6,208 nt of DNA from Actinomycetota bacterium. Its GTDB lineage: Bacteria > Actinomycetota > Actinomycetes > Actinomycetales > Microbacteriaceae. The position numbers were made by a program, and so were the translations under genes. Shown piece by piece: positions 1 through 6,208 of this stretch. The stretch is taken from NCBI GenBank assembly GCA_016870695.1, contig VGAV01000152.1, positions 1-6,208 on the forward strand, read 5' to 3'. The notes below the pieces were generated by a model. That model saw nothing but the letters and a program-made list of their open reading frames with translations. It searched no databases and was not told where the DNA came from. How positions within the stretch are numbered: the first letter of the stretch is position 1; every line of letters begins with the position of its first letter.

Positions 1-1515
1 AGCCCCCAGGACGGCGCGTCACCGGCCGAGATCGTGCAGGGGTTCCTGCGCGCGGGCTCGGGTCCGGCCGACGACTGGCGCACCGCCAAGCTCTTCCTCG
101 CGCCCGGGGCGTCGTGGGACCCGCGCGCGCAGGTGACGATCGACCGGCTGGCCGACCGCCGCGCGACGGCCTCGGCGGACGGCACCGCCGTCACGGTCGA
201 CCTCGCGACCGTCGCACAGGTGGACAGCACGGGCGCCTACACGCCCGACACCAGCGGCACCACCGAGACGCTCGGCTTCGCCCTCGCCCTCGTCGACGAC
301 CAGTGGCGCATCACCCAGGCCCCCGACGGCGTCGTGCTGTACGAAGAGGTCTTCCCGGCCGTGTATCAGGCGGCATCCATCGCCTACTTCGACCCGACGT
401 GGACCTCGATCGTCCCCGACGTCCGCTGGTTCCCGCGGGAGTCGGTGGCCAGCCGCATCGCGACCGCGCTCGTCGACGGTCAGCCCAGCACCTGGCTCGC
501 CGGGGCCGTCGAGAGCGCGTTCCCCGAGGAGCTGTCGCTCGTCGGCCGGTCGGTGACCCTGACGACCGGCGGCGTCGCGCAGATCCAGCTGCCGCGCGCC
601 GCCCTGGCACTGGACACCACCACTCTCGACCGCATGCAGACGCAGCTGGCGCGCAGCCTGGCCTCGGCCGGCATCGCCGAGGTGCAGATGACCGTCGAGG
701 GCACGCCGGTGCCCGCCAGCGAGGTGCCGGTGCGCGGGCGCGTCGACCCGACCCCCGCCGTCCTGACCGAGGCGGGCGTATTCGGCGCGCTGTCCGGCGA
801 GGAGGTCACCCCCTTCGGCGACCTCTCGGAGGCGATCGAGGGACTGGATGCCGCCTCGATCGAGCTCGAGGCCGATCGGAGCCTCGCGGCGGTGCGCACC
901 ATCGGCGGCACGGTCGTCAGCGCTCTGCCGGACGGGCGCACCTTCCTCCTCGACGAGCGTCCGGGCCTCGTCGACCCCTCCATCGACACCGAGGGGGCGA
1001 TCTGGAGCGTGCCGCGCTCGTCGCCGGGGGAGCTGCGGGCCTACACGTCCGACGGCAACCCCCAGGCCGTCGGCAACGCCTGGCCGGACGCCTCCGAGGT
1101 CACCGCCTTCCAGCTCGCCCGCGACGGCAGCCGCGTCGCAGCCATCGTCACCGTCGCCGGGGCGCGCGAGGTGTGGCTCGCCGGCATCGAGCGGGAGGCG
1201 GGGCAGATCACGCTCGGACCCCCGCACGTGCTGTCCTTCAGCGAGGCTGGGGCGTTCGACATCGCCTGGCTCGACGACACGACCGTCGGCGTGCTCGCGC
1301 AGGGCGACAGCGGCACGCGTCTGCGCGAGATCGGCGTCGGCGGACGGGGCACGGATGCCGTGGCGCCCGAGGGCGCACGCTCGGTGGCCGGCGGCAGCAC
1401 GAGCATCCGCGTGCTGGATTCGGAGGGGCAGCTCTTCAGCCGCCGCGGCAGCTCCTGGACCCTCGTCGCGAGCGACATCCGGCTGCTCGCCGCGCAGCAG
1501 GGCACCGCGTCCTGA
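1..1515 (+). CDS. lpqB: LpqB family lipoprotein, 3' part (5' end outside window)
   Basis: The frame is open from base 1 to the TGA at 1513-1515, giving 504 residues; an N-terminal piece of perhaps 60-90 residues with the lipoprotein signal peptide is missing to the left. The first residues (SPAEIVQGFLRAGSG, window residues 7-21) match the typical LpqB start of the mature domain. Residues about 146-236 look like a GerMN domain, with the characteristic GQPSTWLAGAV stretch at 160-170 and a V-rich beta strand followed by QLPRAAL. Residues from about 265 to 500 fit the LpqB beta-propeller: short blades with repeated hydrophobic-G-D patterns such as ARDGSRVAAIV. In the known family, LpqB sits outside the membrane and modulates the sensor kinase MtrB, with a role in cell-wall homeostasis. 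The gene order lpqB-comF-hpf-secA supports the call; mtrA and mtrB would be expected just to the left. Confidence 0.93.
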   Translation, partial: SPQDGASPAEIVQGFLRAGSGPADDWRTAKLFLAPGASWDPRAQVTIDRLADRRATASADGTAVTVDLATVAQVDSTGAYTPDTSGTTETLGFALALVDDQWRITQAPDGVVLYEEVFPAVYQAASIAYFDPTWTSIVPDVRWFPRESVASRIATALVDGQPSTWLAGAVESAFPEELSLVGRSVTLTTGGVAQIQLPRAALALDTTTLDRMQTQLARSLASAGIAEVQMTVEGTPVPASEVPVRGRVDPTPAVLTEAGVFGALSGEEVTPFGDLSEAIEGLDAASIELEADRSLAAVRTIGGTVVSALPDGRTFLLDERPGLVDPSIDTEGAIWSVPRSSPGELRAYTSDGNPQAVGNAWPDASEVTAFQLARDGSRVAAIVTVAGAREVWLAGIEREAGQITLGPPHVLSFSEAGAFDIAWLDDTTVGVLAQGDSGTRLREIGVGGRGTDAVAPEGARSVAGGSTSIRVLDSEGQLFSRRGSSWTLVASDIRLLAAQQGTAS

Positions 1516-1522
1516 TCGCTCC

Positions 1523-1554
1523 TCCCCAGGCACCGGCTTGGGGGCTCCGTCCCC
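1523..1554 (+). other. Hairpin(s) in the lpqB-comF spacer
   Basis: Right after the lpqB stop, bases 1524-1531 (CCCCAGGC) pair with 1536-1543 (GCTTGGGG) around a 4-base loop, giving 8 bp with one G-T wobble. The G run 1541-1544 can instead pair with the C run 1551-1554, so the two stems exclude each other. No T run follows, so this is at best a weak or Rho-assisted terminator or attenuator between lpqB and comF. The rest of the 92-base spacer shows no gene and no convincing promoter. Confidence 0.4.
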
Positions 1555-1607
1555 GGATGCGTCGGCAGGGCGAGCGGGGGAGGGATGCCACCGGCACCCT
1601 GGTCCGC

Positions 1608-2300
1608 ATGACCTCACTCTCGGATCCCCGGACGGGCCGGTTCGCCGCCGCGCTGCGCGCGGCGGCGCAGGAGGCGCTGTCGTTCTGGCTGCCGATCGCC
1701 TGCGCGGGATGCGGGGCGCTGGACGTGCCGCTGTGCGCGGCGTGCCGCGCTCAGCTCGCCGCCCGGCCGTCGACGCGCCGGCTGCCCGGGGGTGAGGCCG
1801 TGCTGTGCGCCCTGCCGTTCTCGGGCGTCGTGGCGCGGTGCGTCCGCGCGCTCAAGGAGGAGGGGCGGACCGGTCTCGCCCGTGACCTGGCCCCCGCGCT
1901 GGCCGCGGTCCTCGCCGCGGTCCCGCCGACGGTGCTCGTGACCACCGTCCCGACGCGCGCCGCGGCGTTCCGGCGGCGCGGCTTGGTCGTCGTCGAGCTC
2001 CTCGTCCGACGGGCCGGGCGTCGCCCCGCCCGGGTCCTGCGCCTGCGGCGTGTCCCGCGCGATCAACGCGGCCTCGACCGGGAGGAGCGGCGTCGGAACC
2101 TCGCGGGCGCGCTCGTGGCGCGGGGGGTGCGCGGACGGGCGGTGGTCGTGGTCGACGACGTGGTGACCACCGGCGCGACCCTGGCCGAAGCCGTGCGGGC
2201 GCTCCGGGCCGCCGGCGCGGACCCCGTCCGGGCGGTGGCGCTGGCGCACACGCCGTCGCGCAGGGGATCGGGAGGTGAACAGCAGATGATTCCCACGTGA
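1608..2300 (+). CDS. comF: ComF family phosphoribosyltransferase-like protein
   Basis: A 230-residue protein, normal length for the ComF family. It has an N-terminal zinc-finger pattern of four cysteines (C32, C35, C43, C46; CAGC and CAAC), then a type I phosphoribosyltransferase fold. The ComF signature DQRGLDREERRRNLAGAL spans residues 152-169, and the PRPP-binding loop VDDVVTTGAT spans 182-191 with both acidic residues present. In Bacillus and Haemophilus ComF is needed for DNA uptake; in actinobacteria its role is not settled, and the substrate cannot be read from sequence. The ATG at 1608 was chosen because the usual family N-terminus (short helix, LP-hydrophobic, CxxC) follows it directly, but no Shine-Dalgarno lies at normal spacing. 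An in-frame ATG at 1557 would add 17 arginine-rich residues. It follows lpqB by 92 bases and is probably co-transcribed with it. Its stop codon overlaps the likely hpf -35 box. Confidence 0.9.
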   Translation: MTSLSDPRTGRFAAALRAAAQEALSFWLPIACAGCGALDVPLCAACRAQLAARPSTRRLPGGEAVLCALPFSGVVARCVRALKEEGRTGLARDLAPALAAVLAAVPPTVLVTTVPTRAAAFRRRGLVVVELLVRRAGRRPARVLRLRRVPRDQRGLDREERRRNLAGALVARGVRGRAVVVVDDVVTTGATLAEAVRALRAAGADPVRAVALAHTPSRRGSGGEQQMIPT

Positions 2301-2325
2301 CACCCCGGTGCCGCGCCACTAGCGT
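2297..2325 (+). promoter_or_regulatory. Probable housekeeping-sigma promoter for hpf
   Basis: GTGACA at 2297-2302 (5 of 6 to TTGACA) is followed by a 17-base spacer and TAGCGT at 2320-2325, which fits the actinobacterial TANNNT -10 pattern. The -35 hexamer contains the TGA stop codon of comF, so the promoter begins exactly where the upstream gene ends. Transcription would start near 2332 and give a leader of about 60 bases. Confidence 0.6.
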
Positions 2326-2348
2326 GGGAGGGACTGAAGGCGACGGAT

Positions 2349-2376
2349 GTTCCGCCCTCTCCGGGCGGAACCCGGA
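2349..2376 (+). promoter_or_regulatory. Structured 5' leader of hpf: two mutually exclusive hairpins
   Basis: Bases 2349-2357 (GTTCCGCCC) pair perfectly with 2363-2371 (GGGCGGAAC) around a 5-base loop, a 9-bp stem ending 7 bases before the Shine-Dalgarno. A second stem, 2360-2365 (TCCGGG) with 2371-2376 (CCCGGA), 6 bp and a 5-base loop, uses some of the same bases, so both cannot form at once. The first is clearly stronger. Role (mRNA stability or translation control) is inference. Confidence 0.55.
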
Positions 2377-2378
2377 AC

Positions 2379-2385
2379 AAGGAGG
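2379..2385 (+). promoter_or_regulatory. Strong ribosome binding site of hpf
   Basis: AAGGAGG is a near-perfect anti-16S match placed 6 bases before the ATG at 2392. It decides the start: the in-frame ATG at 2347 lies upstream of the ribosome binding site, inside the leader, and has no such signal. Confidence 0.85.
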
Positions 2386-2391
2386 TCACGG

Positions 2392-3054
2392 ATGGACACC
2401 AACATCGTCGGCGTGGGAGTCGGTATCACCGATCGTTTCCGCTCGGTGGTCGAAGAGAAGGTCGGTCGCATCGAGCATCTGGCGCCCCGCGCCACCGTCC
2501 TCGAGGTCAAGGTGACGCACCGTTCGTACCGCAACGGCCGGATGGAGGACGACACCGTCGAGCTCACCCTCGACGGCAGGGGCCCCGTCGTGCGGGCCGA
2601 GGCCACCGACGCGGACAAGTTCGCCGCGCTCGACCTGGCGGTCGACAAGATCTCCGAACAGGTGCGGCGCGCGAAGGAGAAGCGCGTCGACGCCCGCAAC
2701 CACCCCCGTGGCGCACGGTTCGAGAAGGGCACCGGCGAGCTGTCGGGCATCGACGTCGAGCCCGCCTCCGTCGATGTGCTGCGCGCGGTCGCGACCGGCG
2801 AGGTGCCCATCCAGTCGTCGGCCGAGGACGAGCAGGACTACTCCCCGGTCGTCATCCGCCAGAAGGAGTTCGACGCCGAGTGGATGACCGTCGAGGACGC
2901 CGTCGACCGCATGGAGCTGGTCGGCCACGACTTCTTCCTCTTCATCGACGCCCGCACCGATCACCCGAGCGTCGTGTACCGCCGCAAGGGGTGGGACTAC
3001 GGCGTCATCGCCCTCGGCACGCAGGCGCCTCCGGCCGCGCAGGCCGCGAGCTGA
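2392..3054 (+). CDS. hpf: Long-form ribosome hibernation promoting factor
   Basis: A 220-residue protein, the usual size of the long HPF form. Residues 1 to about 98 form the S30AE/HPF domain: the start DTNIVGVGVGITDRFRSVVEEKV, split here as DTNIVGVGVG (2-11) and ITDRFRSVVEEKV (12-24), then GPVVRAEA at 64-71 and the helix DKFAALDLAVDKISEQV at 75-91. A charged linker follows (about 95-148), then the C-terminal dimerisation domain from about 150 to 212 with VVIRQKEF, FFLFIDA and VVYRRKGWDYGVIAL. The long form binds the 30S mRNA/tRNA channel and pairs 70S ribosomes into inactive 100S dimers in stationary phase or stress. The protein ends in an Ala/Pro tail. It has its own probable promoter, a structured leader, a strong ribosome binding site and a terminator just after it, so it looks like a single-gene unit. 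Confidence 0.95.
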   Translation: MDTNIVGVGVGITDRFRSVVEEKVGRIEHLAPRATVLEVKVTHRSYRNGRMEDDTVELTLDGRGPVVRAEATDADKFAALDLAVDKISEQVRRAKEKRVDARNHPRGARFEKGTGELSGIDVEPASVDVLRAVATGEVPIQSSAEDEQDYSPVVIRQKEFDAEWMTVEDAVDRMELVGHDFFLFIDARTDHPSVVYRRKGWDYGVIALGTQAPPAAQAAS

Positions 3055-3065
3055 CGTAGACCGTC

Positions 3066-3101
3066 ACGACGGCCCCCGTCCTCCGGGACGGGGGCCGTCG
3101 T
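3066..3101 (+). terminator. Strong GC-rich terminator stem after hpf
   Basis: Bases 3066-3081 pair without mismatch with 3086-3101, a 16-bp stem capped by the tetraloop TCCG, closed by C-G, which is the stable UNCG type. It begins 12 bases after the hpf stop. The following bases (TCGTTGTCGC) contain few T residues, as is common in high-GC actinobacteria. It lies between convergent genes and could also act on transcripts arriving from the minus-strand gene, though no T run follows on that strand either. Confidence 0.85.
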
Positions 3102-3125
3102 CGTTGTCGCGGGGCTTGACGGAGA

Positions 3126-3150
3126 CCGCGGGGCATCATGGATGCCGCGG
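3126..3150. repeat. Bulged inverted repeat in the hpf/convergent-gene gap
   Basis: GGCATC (3132-3137) and GATGCC (3141-3146) pair around the 3-base loop ATG; CCGC (3126-3129) and GCGG (3147-3150) extend the stem to 10 bp with a two-base G bulge at 3130-3131. It is the second stem in the 179-base gap 3055-3233, which otherwise holds no gene I can support. It might be a weak terminator for the minus-strand gene or a protein-binding site; neither is shown. Confidence 0.4.
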
Positions 3151-3233
3151 GGCGTCTCTCGCGTCACAGGACGACGGGGGAGCGGTGGGATGTGCGAGCG
3201 GCGCCGTCCGCCTCGCCGGGCGAGAAGCGGGGC

Positions 3234-4553
3234 TCAGCCGTCGAACATGTCGCCGAGCAGGGAGCCGATGACGAGACCGCCGAGCATGCCGCCGACCATG
3301 TTGCCGCCGCCCATGCCGCCGCCGCGCGGGCGACCGCCCCAGCCGTTACCGCCGTAGCCGCCGTCGTTCCACTCGTCGGGACGGCCCTGCTGGATGTCGT
3401 TCTGCGCGAGCTGCAGCGCCTCAGCGGCCAGGCCGCCGGCGCGGCGGGCGGTCGCCAGCACGGTCTCGCGATCGTCCTCGGGGACCGGTCCCAGGGGGAG
3501 GCCAGACCGCAGGCGCTCGGCCTCCACGAAGCGGGTGCGGGCGTCGGCGCCGACCCAGCCGCGGTGGCCGGTGATCAGCCCGCGCGCGACCGCGATCTGC
3601 CGGTCCGCGTCGTCCACGGCGTGGTCGACCTGCTCCTGCGAGGGCACCGGGCGCGACGCGCGCTCACGAGCGGTGTCGAGGTCGGCGTTGGCCTGGCGCA
3701 GGGAGGACAGCGCCGCGAACGGGTCCGTGCGGGTGCCCGAGGCCGGCAGGGCGGCGAGCGCGCGCTCCAGGGCCGTCATGGCCTGGGCGACCGCGGGGGT
3801 CTGCGGGCCGCGGCGGGCCTCGACGAGGTCGCCGCGGGAGTCGTCGACGACGGCGGCGAGGGTGGACTCGGCGCGCAGGGCCTCGATCTCGAAGGTGTCT
3901 ACGGCGTCCAGCAGCGACTCGGCGCGGCGGACCGCCTCCGTCGCCGCCTCCAGCGCCACCGACGCCTGCTCGCGCTGTCCGGCCTCCCGGCGCCGCTCGG
4001 AGACGCCCGCGGTGTGCACGGCGAAGTCCAGCAGCTGGTCGATCTCCTCGGGGTTGCCGCCGATCTGCTGCATCGCCGAGTCGCTGTAGCGGTGGGCGAG
4101 ACGCTCGACGACCGCTCGGGCGTGCGGGACGCGCGCCGCGAGCTGCTCGCGGTCGGCGCGGACGCGGGCGAGGATCTCGGGCGCGCGGCGGACCGCATCG
4201 ATCTTCGGCTGGAGGACGAGCGTGCGCTCCTCGAGGAGGTCCTCGGCCCACTCCGAGAGCTGGATGATGCGCGCGTTGCGGGTGCGCAACTCCTCGCGGG
4301 TGTCGGGGATCTCGTCGTGGTTCAGCTGGTGCAGGTGGAAGGCCTCGGCCAGGTGCGTGCGCACCGAGTCCAGAGCGGCCTTGAGGTCCTCGACGGCCTT
4401 GTCCCCGAGCTCCGCCCGGGCGAAGTCGAGCTCGTCGGAGGTGAGGCGCACCCGCTCGTCCGCCGCGACGATCGCCAGCTCGGCGCGTCGTGCCAGGTCG
4501 GCATCCGCGGCATCCTGCTCTTCGCGCTTCCTCTTGCCCCAGAACCCAGCCAT
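3234..4553 (-). CDS. Helical protein resembling the C-terminal half of TPM-domain proteins
   Basis: A 439-residue protein with no signal peptide and a basic N-terminus (MAGFWGKRKREEQ), so probably cytoplasmic or membrane-peripheral. Residues about 15-390 are almost all charged, alanine-rich helix, probably coiled coil. Several stretches fit my memory of the region that follows the TPM domain and membrane helix in large actinobacterial TPM-domain proteins: SDELDFARAELG (39-50), LAEAFHLHQLNHDEIPDT (68-85), AVRRAESLLDAVD (207-219) and GHRGWVGADARTRFVEAERL (329-348). The TPM domain itself is absent. Residues 398-417 are glycine-rich with W, Y and N; residues 420-434 form a GG..GG...G...G hydrophobic segment, like a glycine zipper. 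The ATG at 4553 has AGGA 7 bases upstream. The gene is convergent with hpf and divergent from secA. The gene call is strong; function is unknown, and the TPM relation is from memory, not a search. Confidence 0.85.
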   Translation of the reverse strand: MAGFWGKRKREEQDAADADLARRAELAIVAADERVRLTSDELDFARAELGDKAVEDLKAALDSVRTHLAEAFHLHQLNHDEIPDTREELRTRNARIIQLSEWAEDLLEERTLVLQPKIDAVRRAPEILARVRADREQLAARVPHARAVVERLAHRYSDSAMQQIGGNPEEIDQLLDFAVHTAGVSERRREAGQREQASVALEAATEAVRRAESLLDAVDTFEIEALRAESTLAAVVDDSRGDLVEARRGPQTPAVAQAMTALERALAALPASGTRTDPFAALSSLRQANADLDTARERASRPVPSQEQVDHAVDDADRQIAVARGLITGHRGWVGADARTRFVEAERLRSGLPLGPVPEDDRETVLATARRAGGLAAEALQLAQNDIQQGRPDEWNDGGYGGNGWGGRPRGGGMGGGNMVGGMLGGLVIGSLLGDMFDG

Positions 4554-4565
4554 GGCACGATCCTA
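4554..4565 (-). promoter_or_regulatory. Start-proximal signal of the minus-strand gene: -10 box or ribosome binding site
   Basis: Read on the minus strand, TAGGAT (4565-4560) lies 6 bases before the ATG at 4553. It fits the TANNNT -10 pattern at exactly the distance that makes the A of ATG the transcription start, as in leaderless genes common in actinobacteria. The same bases contain AGGA (4564-4561) 7 bases from the ATG, usable as a Shine-Dalgarno if transcription starts further upstream. No good -35 box is seen at 17-18 bases. The two readings cannot be separated by eye. Confidence 0.45.
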
Positions 4566-4640
4566 GGCCGCGTACCCGGCGGCGTCGCCGAGTGTTCGCT
4601 GCGGGCGCGAACGCCGGAATACCGAAACCCGCCCGCTCGC

Positions 4641-4669
4641 AGGTCACGAACGGGTAACACGACTAACAT
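4641..4669 (+). promoter_or_regulatory. Probable secA promoter
   Basis: TAACAT at 4664-4669 fits the -10 TANNNT pattern (4 of 6 to TATAAT). A weak -35 candidate, AGGTCA at 4641-4646 (3 of 6), lies 17 bases upstream. Transcription would start near 4676 and leave a leader of about 63 bases. The region 4554-4738 separates the two divergent genes and holds no other gene. Confidence 0.45.
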
Positions 4670-4674
4670 GGCCC

Positions 4675-4698
4675 CCGGTATGCCTGTGGGCATGCCGG
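4675..4698 (+). promoter_or_regulatory. Hairpin at the predicted 5' end of the secA mRNA
   Basis: Bases 4675-4684 (CCGGTATGCC) pair with 4689-4698 (GGCATGCCGG) around the loop TGTG: 10 bp with one G-T wobble. The stem begins at the predicted transcription start, so it would cap the message; a 5' hairpin that slows decay is a known role of such structures. It ends 29 bases before the ribosome binding site and does not cover it. Confidence 0.55.
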
Positions 4699-4727
4699 CG
4701 TCTGTGTGGACGCGACACCCGACAGAT

Positions 4728-4731
4728 GGAG
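4728..4731 (+). promoter_or_regulatory. Ribosome binding site of secA
   Basis: GGAG at 4728-4731 lies 7 bases before the GTG at 4739 and selects that start. The ATGs at 4726 and 4732 are in another frame, and the in-frame GTG at 4706 would add 11 residues not expected in SecA. Confidence 0.7.
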
Positions 4732-4738
4732 ATGCTTC

Positions 4739-6208
<1,470 letters not shown>

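Noticed and set aside
114..1607. Upstream extension of the comF frame through lpqB
   Set aside because: The frame stays open only because of GC-rich codons. The extension is arginine-rich and overlaps the real LpqB coding sequence, while ComF homology begins at about 1608.
19..1617. Open frame of 532 codons on the minus strand opposite lpqB
   Set aside because: The lpqB frame matches its family over its whole length. The opposing frame is an R/G/A/D-rich shadow without a recognisable domain.
3116..3144. TTGACG followed by ATGGAT/TGGATG as a promoter for a rightward transcript
   Set aside because: The -35 is good, but no TANNNT box lies at 16-18 bases and there is no believable gene downstream on that strand.
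3212..3224. CTCGC/GCGAG hairpin just after the stop of the minus-strand gene
   Set aside because: Only 5 bp with a 3-base loop and no T run on the minus strand; expected by chance at this GC content.
4616..4647. Upstream promoter for the minus-strand gene, GTGACC with GGTATT or CGGTAT (read on the minus strand)
   Set aside because: The -35 is acceptable, but the -10 candidates do not fit TANNNT at 17-18 base spacing. The start-proximal TAGGAT is the better candidate.

Overview
The window is high-GC DNA (roughly 70% by eye, third positions almost all G or C) from an actinobacterium. Gene content and protein style fit the Microbacteriaceae best, with Microbacterium the likeliest genus; that is inference from remembered family sequences, not a database result. 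It covers part of the conserved actinobacterial block mtrA-mtrB-lpqB-comF-hpf-secA. The same order is known in Mycobacterium tuberculosis, where lpqB, Rv3242c (ComF-like), Rv3241c (HPF-like) and secA1 are neighbours.

Layout: bases 1-1515 (+) hold the 3' part of lpqB, whose lipoprotein signal lies outside the window. A 92-base spacer with a short hairpin leads to comF (1608-2300, +). A promoter whose -35 box overlaps the comF stop codon opens a separate unit for hpf (2392-3054, +), which has a structured leader and a very strong ribosome binding site. A 16-bp stem with a UCCG loop (3066-3101) closes it. Next comes a convergent gene on the minus strand (3234-4553), a 439-residue helical protein with a glycine-rich tail. 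It resembles the C-terminal half of actinobacterial TPM-domain proteins but has neither the TPM domain nor a signal peptide. A 185-base divergent region carries start signals in both directions. secA begins with GTG at 4739 (+) and runs off the right edge at base 6208, after 490 codons, inside a helicase motif.

The genes mix envelope and housekeeping roles. LpqB is the accessory lipoprotein of the MtrAB cell-envelope two-component system. ComF is a phosphoribosyltransferase-like protein. HPF dimerises and protects ribosomes in stationary phase or stress. SecA is the motor of general protein export. The TPM-tail-like gene is the least ordinary element: it sits in opposite orientation between hpf and secA, which are usually adjacent and co-directional. 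No mobile element, CRISPR array, tRNA or rRNA is visible. I see no convincing new multi-gene system; the points of interest are the orphan helical gene and the structured leaders and start signals between genes.
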